Below are positions 9,738-18,974 of a stretch of DNA of 64,000 nucleotides, in pieces. The stretch lies in NCBI RefSeq assembly GCF_017114995.1, contig NZ_JABXKL010000019.1:186001-250000 (forward strand), read 5' to 3'. The stretch's first letter is position 1. Every line of letters starts with the position of its first letter. The notes under the pieces were generated by a model. That model did not search any database and had not been told where the DNA came from. It was given only the letters and a program-made list of their open reading frames with translations. The translations under genes were made by a program, and so were the position numbers. This DNA comes from Nostoc sp. NMS9 (lineage in GTDB: Bacteria; Cyanobacteriota; Cyanobacteriia; Cyanobacteriales; Nostocaceae).

Positions 9738-11366
9738 TCAACCAGATACTTTTTTTAACTTGCGTTGTGTAACAAAGATACCAGCAACACCTAAAATACC
9801 AAATACTACTGAGGGTTCTGGTACTGAGTGAGGGACATACTTAGGTGTTCTCCAAGTATAAATTGCACTGTAAGATACACCATCATCAGAAGCAGTAATA
9901 CCGGATGCAGTGGGGTTAAAGCTATAGGCATAGTAAGTTTGACCACCAGTAACTACCTTAGCAATTTCACTAGCTGCGATTTCACCTTGATATACATTTA
10001 ACGCAGCTTGCAGCGTCAGTACATCTTTAAATGATGTGAGTTGAGAAATTTGACCCGGTAGTTGATTTTTGAGAGTATTCAGTTGAGAGATTTGACCTGG
10101 CAGTGTCACATTTTTGAAAGTATTCAAGTCAGTAATTTGACCCGTCAGTTGAGTTTTAGTGGTATTCAGTTGAGAGATTTGACTCGTCAGTTGAGTTTTG
10201 CTGGTATTTAGTTGAGTGATTTGACCCGTCAGTTGAGTTTTGCTGGTATTTAGTTGAGTGATTTGATTCGTCAGTTGAGTTTTGCTGGTATTTAGTGGAG
10301 TGATTTGATTCGTCAGTTGAGTTTTGCTGGTATTTAGTACAGTGATTTGACTCGTCAGTGTTTGCCTTTTTACTGCATTGGCTGGAGTGTTAGGAGTTGT
10401 ATCTAGTTGTTTTTGCAGTGATGCAATTTGTCCAACAGTTGTATCCAGTTGTGTTTGCAGTGGTGCAATTTGTCCAACAGTTGCGTTCAGTTGTGTTTGC
10501 AGTGGTGCAATTTGTCCGGGAATTGCGTCCAGTTGTGTTTGCAGTGGTGCAATTTGTCCGGGAATTGCGTTCAGTTGTGTTTGCAGTGTGGTAATCTGTC
10601 CGGGAATTTTGTCCAGTTGTGTTTGCAGTGGTGCAATTTGTCCGGGAATTTTGTCCAGTTGTGTTTGCAGTGGTGCAATTTGTCCGGGAATTGCATCAAG
10701 TTTTGTTTGTAGCTGTGGAATTAAACTTTCAACTTGTGAAAGGGTTGGTGAAGTTGTTTGTTGAGGAAACTGTGATTTAATTGCATTCCACTTTTCATCA
10801 ACCTTAGTAGAAATAGTTGTTGCAAGTTTAGTCTTTACATCCAAGTGACCAACCAACTTCAGTTCCACACCGCCATTCTGACCGAATTGGAAACCACCAA
10901 TGTTAGGATCTCCCATTCCCAAGGAAGGAAAATAACTAGTTACTAGTGATTTGCTCTCAGCTGAAAACCCGTTCCATACTGGTTGAAATGGTGTGTAGCT
11001 ACTCAATAAATCGCCTAGCCATTGCGAACCAAAATTATTCCAGTCATCAGCAGTGACACTGCTAACGGTGGCTTTGTAGGTTCCTTTTGTGGCGGTGAAG
11101 CCAACGTTAGAATCTGGGGTTTCGCTACTATACCAAAGCTCGACGTTAGAGCTGGGGTCGTTATCTGTCAAAGCTTTGATGGCAGCTTTAGTACCACCTT
11201 GTGCATTCCCGTTAATGAAGGTACCATTTGAGCCACCAGTGTAAGTGTTAATTTCTCCTGTATTATTGAAGTCAAAGGATGTAGCGTGTGCTGGGGCAGT
11301 GGCAAGAGCGCTCACACCAATGGCCATTGAGGCACCAATTACAAGTTTGTGAAAAGTCATTTTCAT
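9738..11366 (-). CDS. PEP-CTERM sorted extracellular protein with long 14-residue repeats
   Basis: Signal peptide (MKMTFHKLVIGASMAIGVSALATAPAHA), C-terminal VPEPSVVFGILGVAGIFVTQRK, internal GQIAPLQTQLDxIP and TxQITQLNTSKTQL repeats. Confidence 0.85.
   Translation of the reverse strand: MKMTFHKLVIGASMAIGVSALATAPAHATSFDFNNTGEINTYTGGSNGTFINGNAQGGTKAAIKALTDNDPSSNVELWYSSETPDSNVGFTATKGTYKATVSSVTADDWNNFGSQWLGDLLSSYTPFQPVWNGFSAESKSLVTSYFPSLGMGDPNIGGFQFGQNGGVELKLVGHLDVKTKLATTISTKVDEKWNAIKSQFPQQTTSPTLSQVESLIPQLQTKLDAIPGQIAPLQTQLDKIPGQIAPLQTQLDKIPGQITTLQTQLNAIPGQIAPLQTQLDAIPGQIAPLQTQLNATVGQIAPLQTQLDTTVGQIASLQKQLDTTPNTPANAVKRQTLTSQITVLNTSKTQLTNQITPLNTSKTQLTNQITQLNTSKTQLTGQITQLNTSKTQLTSQISQLNTTKTQLTGQITDLNTFKNVTLPGQISQLNTLKNQLPGQISQLTSFKDVLTLQAALNVYQGEIAASEIAKVVTGGQTYYAYSFNPTASGITASDDGVSYSAIYTWRTPKYVPHSVPEPSVVFGILGVAGIFVTQRKLKKVSG
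10130..10720. repeat. 42-bp periodic tandem repeats inside the PEP-CTERM CDS
   Basis: Two successive arrays: ttgacccgtcagttgagttttgctggtatttagttgagtgat and gtgcaatttgtccgggaattgcgtccagttgtgtttgcagtg. Confidence 0.9.
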
Positions 11367-11732
11367 TGTTTTCAAGTCTCTGTCAGTTTGGAAGTTAAGT
11401 TTTAAACTACTGTCGTTTTTAGGCTTGGGCTTTCTTGACCACAGGCTTTTTGGCAATACAGATGCTTACCTGCATTGTTAGCCGTCTTTGGTATCTGAGC
11501 GTACAAACCCAGTTTAAGAAACGAGGAGACCTGATTGGGTAAAGTTACCCCTGATTATCAATAAAAAGATGAAGAATGTTTTGATATTTTTATACGTTTA
11601 ATTACTTGTTTTAACTAAAACGTATAGTTACAAAAAATACAGTATTTACTTTTTAGTTCAGTACAATACGGTGATTAGTAGGGACGTACAAATGTCATTG
11701 GTGTCAACTTAAGCTGAAACTCCTTTAAAACC

Positions 11733-12721
11733 CAATACGGTTTAGTTAAGGCTGAAAGACTGATTAGTGATATGAAATTTAAGAGCTTCAACTGGTTGTC
11801 CAGTACCTCTGTGTGTTGGCTTTTTAGAACGAAACTTTGATACAGGTTTTTTCACAACTCTGGGGTTATTACGTGAAACTCGTTCAGGTAATAAGGTATC
11901 TAAAATCTCTAGGGTTAGCCAATCGAAAAAAAAGGGAATTCTTCTGGTTGTAAGCGTTGAAACTTAGGAAGGGCACGACGGATGACTCGTAATGTTCCTG
12001 TAAAACCCAGACGTAATGGTGGAACCTCAGCACTGGTTGCAGCTTGAAACATTAATACCCTGACTGACCAATGCCCCAACAACCAGCCGTATACCTCTTG
12101 CACGACTTCCCGGCTTCTACTAATATGACTAATCTAACTTTGGGAAATGCTGCTTGTGTACCTGGACGACTACTGGGGCGACCAAAAACTCTTGCATTTT
12201 CATCGCTGTCTGGGACATCGAAAAAAGTACCATCAATGACTACAATTCTTAGCCCATTGAGAAACGCTCCTAATGTCTCCTGTGTCGCCATTGGTCGTAT
12301 TAACTGATGAAATAATTGGCTCATTACCCTTGCACCTAATCGCTGTCGGGCTTGTGTAATGGCTGACTTACAAGGTACTCGCCAATATTTACCAACCTTA
12401 ACCCATGATTCACTTAGTCCATCAATCAAGTTTTTCAGTACATCACGCATCGAGTCTTTAGACCAAAGACTCATTGCTATTACCAGACTAACCACTAATT
12501 GTGCTGGTAGCGATCGCCTGCGTTCCTCTTCGGTTTTGGTATTAGCGATCGCCTGTTCGATGGCAAAAGCTGGAATCGCTGTCTCGATTGCTTTCAGTAC
12601 GTCACTACTTTGTATATCTGGAGACACCAATAAGAAATCTTTGAGATGCACCACACGCTCATTTTCATTCTTGGGACAATGCTTAATTTACACGACTTTC
12701 AGCCTTAACTGAACCGTATTG
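11733..12721 (-). mobile_element. Internally deleted IS4-family element
   Basis: IRs caatacggtttagttaaggctgaaag / ctttcagccttaactgaaccgtattg, flanked by 10-bp direct repeat ctttaaaacc (11723-11732 and 12722-12731). Confidence 0.85.
11760..12654 (-). pseudogene. Defective IS4-family transposase (N-terminal part fused out of frame to C-terminal part)
   Basis: N-part ..VVIDGTFFDVPDSDENARVFGRPSSRPGTQAAFPKVRLVILVEAG; C-part in another frame SREVVQEVYGWLLGHWSVRVLMFQAATSAEVPPLRLGFTGTLRVIRRALPKFQ. Middle catalytic segment missing. Confidence 0.82.
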
Positions 12722-12971
12722 CTTTAAAACCTCGTTTCCAGTCTCTTGCTGGAAATGCTGCTCTTGGCGGCAGAGCCGCCAGCAAGGGAGGCGGAGCCTC
12801 AATGAGGGGCATTCCCAGTCGGAGACTGGGAACGAGAGAATATCTAAAAGCTTGTTTTAGGGCGGCTTTCACATTAAGTTGACACCAAATGCACAAATGT
12901 GAACCCCTACCGTGTGTTCCATTGGTAAACTTTGCCACCAAAAATCCTTGGCGTTCAGCTTGAGAAGAAAT

Positions 12972-14204
12972 TTAATGAAGAAACTCAGCGATTCTTTCTA
13001 CAGCAATTTCTAACAAAGGTGGCTCATGCACCAAGGCAAAACGGACATACCCTTCTCCAGATTTGCCAAAGCCAGCACCTGGAGAAACTGCTACACCAGT
13101 TTGTTTGACTAGCTGGGTACAAAATTCTACAGAGTTTTCACTCCAAGGTGAGGGCAATTCTGCCCAGATGTACATTGTGGCTTCGGGAGTGGGAACATTC
13201 CAGCCAATGCGGTGTAAAGCATTGATGAAAGCATCACGTCGCCCCTGGAAGGTAGCGACAGCAGATTTTACGCCAGATTGAGGGCCAGTTAGGGCAGCGA
13301 TCGCACCATTCAAAATTCCCCGATACTGATTAAAATCAACTGCGGCTTTGACCTGGCGTAAGGCGTTAATTAACTGGGCATTACCGATGGCATAACCAAT
13401 ACGGAAGCCGCCCATATTGTAGGACTTGGAAAGGGTGAAAAATTCAATCGAGACGCTTTTCTCTAGATCGGCTTGCAGAATTGAAGGGACTAAGGATTTT
13501 GGATTTTGGATTTTGGATTTTGAATTGGGAGAAGAATTTATCCACTCCCCAGTTTCTTTAAATACCAAATCTACGTAGGGGAAATCGTGAACCAGCACGA
13601 GATTGTGTTTTTGACAGAAGGCGACAGCTTCTTGGAAGAAAGATAAAGGTGCGATCGCAGCAGTAGGATTATGAGGATAACTTAAGACCATCATCCGCGA
13701 CTGGGCCAAGACTGGGGCGGGAATATCAGCAAACACTGGTAAAAAACCGTTTTCTGCCAGTAGTGGCATCGGGTAGATTTGACCACTGGCTAGGTAGACT
13801 CCCCCGGCATGGGAGGGATAGCCTGGATCGAGCAACAGGGCAAAATCTCCTGGATTGAGTATTGCTAGGGGTAAATGGGCAGTGCCTTCTTGAGAACCAA
13901 TTAGAGGTAGTACCTCTGTTTGAGGATCGACTTTGATGCCAAATTTTTGTTCGTACCAGTTGGCCGCGGCTTCGCGGAATCCGTGGGTACCGTTAAACAA
14001 CAGATAGCCGTGGGTACTGCGATCGCCAAGAGATTGGGCGATCGCCTCAATAACATGGGCCTCGGCTGGTAAATCAGAAGACCCCAACGACAAATCAATT
14101 ACCTCTCGTCCAGCGGCCAAAGCGACTGCCTTGGCTCTGTCCATATCAGCAAATACATTAGATTTTAGGGGTTGTAAACGTTTTGCAAACTGTATGTTAG
14201 TCAT
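12972..14204 (-). CDS. Class I/II PLP-dependent aminotransferase (DapL/DapC-like)
   Basis: SLGSSDLPAEAHV, LLDPGYPSHAGGVYLA, LSYPHNPTAAIAP, FTLSKSYNMGGFRIGYAIGN (PLP Lys). Confidence 0.85.
   Translation of the reverse strand: MTNIQFAKRLQPLKSNVFADMDRAKAVALAAGREVIDLSLGSSDLPAEAHVIEAIAQSLGDRSTHGYLLFNGTHGFREAAANWYEQKFGIKVDPQTEVLPLIGSQEGTAHLPLAILNPGDFALLLDPGYPSHAGGVYLASGQIYPMPLLAENGFLPVFADIPAPVLAQSRMMVLSYPHNPTAAIAPLSFFQEAVAFCQKHNLVLVHDFPYVDLVFKETGEWINSSPNSKSKIQNPKSLVPSILQADLEKSVSIEFFTLSKSYNMGGFRIGYAIGNAQLINALRQVKAAVDFNQYRGILNGAIAALTGPQSGVKSAVATFQGRRDAFINALHRIGWNVPTPEATMYIWAELPSPWSENSVEFCTQLVKQTGVAVSPGAGFGKSGEGYVRFALVHEPPLLEIAVERIAEFLH
13492..13530. repeat. Heptamer STRR (ggatttt)n within the aminotransferase CDS
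   Basis: aaggattttggattttggattttggattttgaatt. Confidence 0.9.
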
Positions 14205-14242
14205 TAGTCATTAGTCATTAGTCATTGGTCATTGGTCATTTG
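14196..14242. repeat. Heptamer STRR (gtcatta/gtcattg)n spanning the aminotransferase start
   Basis: gttagtcattagtcattagtcattagtcattggtcattggtcatt. Confidence 0.92.
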
Positions 14243-14256
14243 CTATGAACTATTGA

Positions 14257-14592
14257 CTAATTACTATTTAAGTGGGTATCTAGGAGAGCAAATAATTTCT
14301 CTTTGCCGATGACTCCCTCGGTGGATATCAAAACTTCCTGGCCTTGAAATAGTCTGAGGGCGGGTACACCTTCGACTTGGTACTGCTTAACAGTCAGTGG
14401 GTTGGGGTCAATTTCCATTTTAACGACTTTGAGGCGATCGCTATATTCGCTGGCAGCAGAGTTAATTGCGGGCGACATCAATTGACAAGGCCCACACCAG
14501 GAAGCCCAAAAATAAACTAATACAGGCTGCTCGGCTTTTAACACTTCGGTTTCAAACTCAGCATCGGTTATGGTGATTACAGCCTTACTCAT
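14257..14592 (-). CDS. Thioredoxin family protein
   Basis: VLVYFWASWCGPCQLMSP active site, VEGVPALRLF cis-Pro motif. Confidence 0.93.
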   Translation of the reverse strand: MSKAVITITDAEFETEVLKAEQPVLVYFWASWCGPCQLMSPAINSAASEYSDRLKVVKMEIDPNPLTVKQYQVEGVPALRLFQGQEVLISTEGVIGKEKLFALLDTHLNSN

Positions 14593-14773
14593 TGCAGTCT
14601 CCATCAGGTGGCGATCAAAGTTGGCACACACAATACTTTATCCCAAAGTCGTCAATAGTCCATAGTCAATAATTCATAGTTATTAGGACTGTTAACTGTT
14701 AATTATTGACTAATGACGTAAAATCCCACAGCCAACAGGCGTGGGACTGGTTCAAATAAGTTTTATGCAAATT

Positions 14774-15550
14774 TTACAGCTGATCCAATTGCTTGCGTAA
14801 GGAATCCAACTCGGCATCAACCACCTCATTAGACTTAGCAGCAGTGGTTTCTTGTTGCGGTGGCAGTTGGGCTTGACTTTGTGGAGTTGCGGGTGGTAAT
14901 ATTTGCGCTTTCAAGGCTGCTAATTCATCATCAACATCGCTACTACCTTCCAATCGGGCAAATTGGCTTTCTAAATCTGCTCCTGCTAACTCTCCTTGTG
15001 CTTGGGCCCTGGCTTCTTGCATCAACACCTTTTCTTCCATCCGCTCGAAGGCAGACATTGCACTGCTGGTATTCATTCCACGCACCATACCTTGGAGTTG
15101 CTCTTGGGCTTTGGCAGTGGTGATTCTAGCTCTGAGCATTTCTTTCTTGGTTTTAGCCTCAGAAATTTTGCTTTCCAGCTGGATTAAGTTGCGCTTGAGG
15201 GTTTCAACTTGGGTACTTTGGGTATCTAAACTAGCTTTGAGGGCTGTGCTGGTGTCAGTATAGGTTTTTTTACGCTCTAGAGCTTGTCGTGCTAGGTTTT
15301 CATCACCTTTTTGCAGCGCTAGTTGGGCATTGCGTTGCCACTTATTGATTTCATTTTGGGCATCATTGTACTGTTTCTCACTGCGTTTTTGCGAGGCAAT
15401 CGTCTGGGCTACTCCCTGACGCAGCTGCACCAAGTCTTCCTGCATTTCCAGGATGGCTTGCTCTAGCATTTTTTCGGGGTCTTCGGCTTTGTTAACTAGG
15501 TCGTTGAGGTTAGAACTAACTACTCGCTTAATGCGATCGAATAATCCCAT
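14774..15550 (-). CDS. PspA/IM30 (VIPP1) family protein
   Basis: MGLFDRIKRVVSSNLNDLVNKAEDPEKMLEQAILEMQEDLVQLRQGVAQTIASQKR. Confidence 0.92.
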   Translation of the reverse strand: MGLFDRIKRVVSSNLNDLVNKAEDPEKMLEQAILEMQEDLVQLRQGVAQTIASQKRSEKQYNDAQNEINKWQRNAQLALQKGDENLARQALERKKTYTDTSTALKASLDTQSTQVETLKRNLIQLESKISEAKTKKEMLRARITTAKAQEQLQGMVRGMNTSSAMSAFERMEEKVLMQEARAQAQGELAGADLESQFARLEGSSDVDDELAALKAQILPPATPQSQAQLPPQQETTAAKSNEVVDAELDSLRKQLDQL

Positions 15551-15713
15551 AACTTTGTTTTTCCTTGTGTGATTTACGCTTTTTGTTGGACAGTTAGCTT
15601 TTTTACTTTTTTATAGCTACCTATTTCAATGTAATCTTTCCAGTTTGAATCAGTACCTTCTAACAACTCTTAATTGTTAAGATATCGCCAAACTGGGGTA
15701 ATTTAGTAGAACT

Positions 15714-16466
15714 TCAAGAATCCTGAGTTTTGGGTAACTGCTGTTGGGGAGGCTGCTCTGCCTTTTGGCTCTCCTCAGTTAGGAGACTTTTGATCTGTGT
15801 GTTTTCTGACTGCTTGAAAACCTGCACCTTCATCGCTGCCAATTCGGTATCTACATCATTAGATTCCAAAGAAGTAAATTGTGTTTCCAAGTCGTCGCTA
15901 CTAAGTTGAGCTATGGCTTCTGATTGAGCTTCTATCTGTGAAACTTTTTCTTCCATGCGCTCAAAGGCATTCAGACTGCTAGTGGCAGAAACTCCGCCGA
16001 GCATTTCTTGGAGGCGATAAGACGCTTCAGCAGAACGGGCGCGAGCAATATACATATCTTTTTTTGTTTTCGCCTCGGAAATTTTTAACTCTAGCGATCG
16101 CATATCCTTTTTTAGCCTAGCAACTATCTCGTTTTGCTGCTCTATTTGCGAAAAGAGGGCTGTAGTGGTTTCTTTATAGGCTTGGCGCTTAGTCAAAGCT
16201 TCACGTGCTAGAGGTTCATTGCCTTGTTGCAGCGCCAATTGGGCGCGGCGATACCATTCTTCCGTTTGCGACTGAGCGGCCGCTGCTTGTCGTTGGGTGC
16301 GTTTCTGGGTAGCGATCGCTTGTGCTACACCCTGCCGCAACTGCACCAGATTTTCCTGCATCTCCAGGACAGCTTGCTCCAAAATCTTTTCTGGATCTTC
16401 TGCACCACCGATCAAACTATTGAGATTAGCGCGAATCACCCGCAGGATACGCTTGATTAATTCCAT
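15714..16466 (-). CDS. PspA/IM30 family protein (second paralogue)
   Basis: LIKRILRVIRANLNSLIGGAEDPEKILEQAVLEMQENLVQLRQGVAQAIATQKRTQRQ. Confidence 0.92.
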   Translation of the reverse strand: MELIKRILRVIRANLNSLIGGAEDPEKILEQAVLEMQENLVQLRQGVAQAIATQKRTQRQAAAAQSQTEEWYRRAQLALQQGNEPLAREALTKRQAYKETTTALFSQIEQQNEIVARLKKDMRSLELKISEAKTKKDMYIARARSAEASYRLQEMLGGVSATSSLNAFERMEEKVSQIEAQSEAIAQLSSDDLETQFTSLESNDVDTELAAMKVQVFKQSENTQIKSLLTEESQKAEQPPQQQLPKTQDS

Positions 16467-16502
16467 GTCGGCTCTCCATTCACGAAATCCAGTTCTGAGT
16501 GC

Positions 16503-16734
16503 TGTTAGCGGATAGCTAGGGTTTAGCCCGTGCTGAGTAATGAATTTAGTTATAGAGTGCTGAGTGCCTAGTTAAAGTCCTGAGTATAATAATATTTTTT
16601 GTCATAGAGCAGTTATGGAGTGCTGAGTGCCTAATTAAAGTTTTGAGTATAATATTTTTTGTTGTAGGGTCGTAAACAAACAATATTTTGTCTCTACCAC
16701 TCAGCACGGGCTAAACCCTAGCTATCCGCTAACA
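16503..16734. repeat. Foldback repeat with 36-bp perfect inverted arms
   Basis: Arms 16503-16538 tgttagcggatagctagggtttagcccgtgctgagt and 16699-16734 (exact reverse complement); internal direct repeat gagtgctgagtgccta(g/a)ttaaag. Confidence 0.9.
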
Positions 16735-16805
16735 CAACTCAGCACTTAGCACTTATTGACTCAGGACTGTTATCTCATAGTATCGTAGATTTTTGCAATT
16801 CATGG

Positions 16806-18161
16806 CTACTGAACTCGTGCCTTGATTCCCTTCGCTTCTAACAGTTTCATCTGTTGTTTTACTTGCTCTTTAGTTTTAAAAGCACCCAGATAAATCAATT
16901 CTTTGTTGGGCGATAAATAAGCATCAGGAATTACTTGCCGTGCTGAGGCAAAAGCTGCGCCTTTATTATCTATCACGACATGATAAAACCCATCTGTTCC
17001 TGGTTTGATTTCTGCATTTGGCTGTGGTGAGGTTGTGATTGGCTTAGGTGAGGTTTTTGTCGGTGAAGTGGGAGGTAAATTTAGGGGAGGCAAGGATTGT
17101 AGTGTCGGTACTGGTGCTAAGGCGATCGGGTTGGTCGGTTTTAGGGGTGTATTGGGGTCAGACAATGGCGCTTGAGGATTTGCGGGGTTTTGGGGAACAA
17201 CTGGATTAGGCACTACTGCGGGGGTTGGTTGGACTTTAGGTTTTAAGCCAACTACATCATTGGGATCTCTTACTTCAGGAAACTCTTCAGTAGCTAGATT
17301 GGGATATTTGGGCATAGATGTGCTTGGTGGCTGGATTTGAGGTTGGACATTACTCCCAACTTCCTCAGTATTTTCTGGTGTGGGAGAGGAGTTGCCGTTA
17401 AATAAATTGCCTAAATTCCATTGTGGCAAGCTTTTAGGATTGAAGACTACATAACCCAAGGTAAGACTTGCCACTAATAGCAGCAACATGGAGCCAATAC
17501 CCAAAGGTGATAACAGACTGTCGCTAGAATTGCTTGGTTTTTTGGTTTCTGGTTGTTCTTCTGTCAGACTTCGCAGCAGTGCTTCACTAGATTCTAAATA
17601 GTCATCTGGGTGCTTGGGGCTATCATCTGGCTGCAACTGATTTTCGCTTTTAGTATTTTTAACGATTGCTGGCACGATGCTGCTACTAAAGTTGGGTGGG
17701 GGTGGTGGAAGTTGAGTTTGTGTTTTAGCTGCATTGGAGGTGGAGGACACATTAAGATTATTCAATTCCTCAATTTTTGCCGTAGCTGGTGCTGGGTTCA
17801 TCTCAGGATTCACAACAGATGCGGGTGGTACATCAATTTTTGCTGTAGCTGGCGCTGAGTTCATCTCAAGATTCACGGGTACAGATGCAGGCGGTACGTT
17901 AGTTTTAATTTCCGTTGCTGATGACTGAGTTGCGCCCAATATTGTCGGAATAGCAGTTAACGGTTGGGGTTGTCCGCTCATGTAACTTGCAACACGCGAT
18001 TGGTTCGATGACACCAAACCAGTTCGCGTGCGTCGGTATCGAGCTAATTCTTGATCTAGCGGCACCTCTAAACTTGCTAGTGCTGCTGCTAGTAATGGTT
18101 TCAACCCAGGCGTTTTAGACGATTGATGAGTACCGGAGTCGTTCAGGGGGTTTTGAGTCAT
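16806..18161 (-). CDS. Proline-rich single-pass membrane protein with SPOR-like C-terminus
   Basis: One TM segment (GIGSMLLLLVASLTLGYVVF), proline-rich linker, C-terminal FYHVVIDNKGAAFASARQVIPDAYLSPNKELIYLGAFKTKEQVKQQMKLLEAKGI. Confidence 0.6.
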   Translation of the reverse strand: MTQNPLNDSGTHQSSKTPGLKPLLAAALASLEVPLDQELARYRRTRTGLVSSNQSRVASYMSGQPQPLTAIPTILGATQSSATEIKTNVPPASVPVNLEMNSAPATAKIDVPPASVVNPEMNPAPATAKIEELNNLNVSSTSNAAKTQTQLPPPPPNFSSSIVPAIVKNTKSENQLQPDDSPKHPDDYLESSEALLRSLTEEQPETKKPSNSSDSLLSPLGIGSMLLLLVASLTLGYVVFNPKSLPQWNLGNLFNGNSSPTPENTEEVGSNVQPQIQPPSTSMPKYPNLATEEFPEVRDPNDVVGLKPKVQPTPAVVPNPVVPQNPANPQAPLSDPNTPLKPTNPIALAPVPTLQSLPPLNLPPTSPTKTSPKPITTSPQPNAEIKPGTDGFYHVVIDNKGAAFASARQVIPDAYLSPNKELIYLGAFKTKEQVKQQMKLLEAKGIKARVQ

Positions 18162-18419
18162 TGCTTTTCTGCCTCAAACGTAGATTACTGGAATCAACTT
18201 TTAGATATATTTTGTGACAATAGTAGCGGAAATTATTTAAATAGATAGAGTGGGCATTGGGCATGGGGCATGGGGCATTGGGCACAAGAGGCAGAGGTGC
18301 GGAGGAGCAGAAGGGCAGAGGGGAAAGACTTACTGCTACTTCTCCTCTGCTCCCCTTCTCCCCTGCTCCCTTGCTCCCTTGCTCCCCTGCTTTCCACTCT
18401 TCACTCCCCACTTTGAATA

Positions 18420-18974
18420 ATGTCGTTGAAATCAATTAATGATGTTTTAAGGATTCTAGAAAAGCAGGCTAAATGGCAGGAGCAACCATTTCAACGCCTG
18501 CTCAAGTGTTGGGCAGAAGTTGTTGGCCCAGTGGTTGCCGCAAATACTCGACCATTGTCGATTCAGCGCGATGTTTTGTCGGTAGCAACTTCTAGTGCTG
18601 CTTGGGCGCAAAACCTGACTTTTGGTCGCACATCTCTACTTTTAAAGTTGAATAAAAAGCTGCCAACGCCTTTGGTTGATATTCGCTTCTCTACAGCTGG
18701 CTGGCAGAATCCGTCGGTGGAGAGAAAACAGCAACAATCGGTTTCGCCCTATGAACATCCCAGTTACCTTGGTGATGAGGTTAACCGCCCTGATGCTACA
18801 CCCACCAAGGATGTAAATGCGGCTTTTGGACATTGGACAAAGATTGTGCGATCGCGATCGCATGGCTTACCCCTTTGTCCCCAGTGTCAATCTCCCACGC
18901 CACCTGGTGAACTCCAGCGCTGGGAAGTCTGTTCTGTCTGTGCTGCTAAACAGTTTTCAAAGCAAAATAGTTGA
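18420..18974 (+). CDS. DUF721/DciA-like protein with C-terminal zinc ribbon
   Basis: LKCWAEVVGPVVAANTRPLSIQRDVLSVATSSAAWAQNLTFGRTSLLLKLN; C-terminal CPQCQSPTPPGELQRWEVCSVC. Confidence 0.7.
   Translation: MSLKSINDVLRILEKQAKWQEQPFQRLLKCWAEVVGPVVAANTRPLSIQRDVLSVATSSAAWAQNLTFGRTSLLLKLNKKLPTPLVDIRFSTAGWQNPSVERKQQQSVSPYEHPSYLGDEVNRPDATPTKDVNAAFGHWTKIVRSRSHGLPLCPQCQSPTPPGELQRWEVCSVCAAKQFSKQNS

Larger units (their letters stand above)
11698..12888. mobile_element. MITE-like element (about 192 bp before insertion) interrupted by an IS4-type element
   Basis: Terminal inverted repeats TTGGTGTCAACTTAA...TTAAGTTGACACCAA; interior matches 62870-63045 in inverse orientation. Confidence 0.8.

Noticed and set aside
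10378-10764. Plus-strand ORFs with SSCVCSGAICPG or NCVQLCLQWCNLSG repeats
   Set aside because: Antisense shadows of the 42-bp repeats in the PEP-CTERM gene, which has a signal peptide, sorting signal and terminator.
12705-12941. 78-aa minus-strand ORF
   Set aside because: Runs through the MITE-like repeat stem and its flank; not protein-like.
18115-18439. 106-aa minus and 60-aa plus ORFs around 18.3 kb
   Set aside because: Built from low-complexity STRR (gggcatg / ctcccctgct) sequence between genes.
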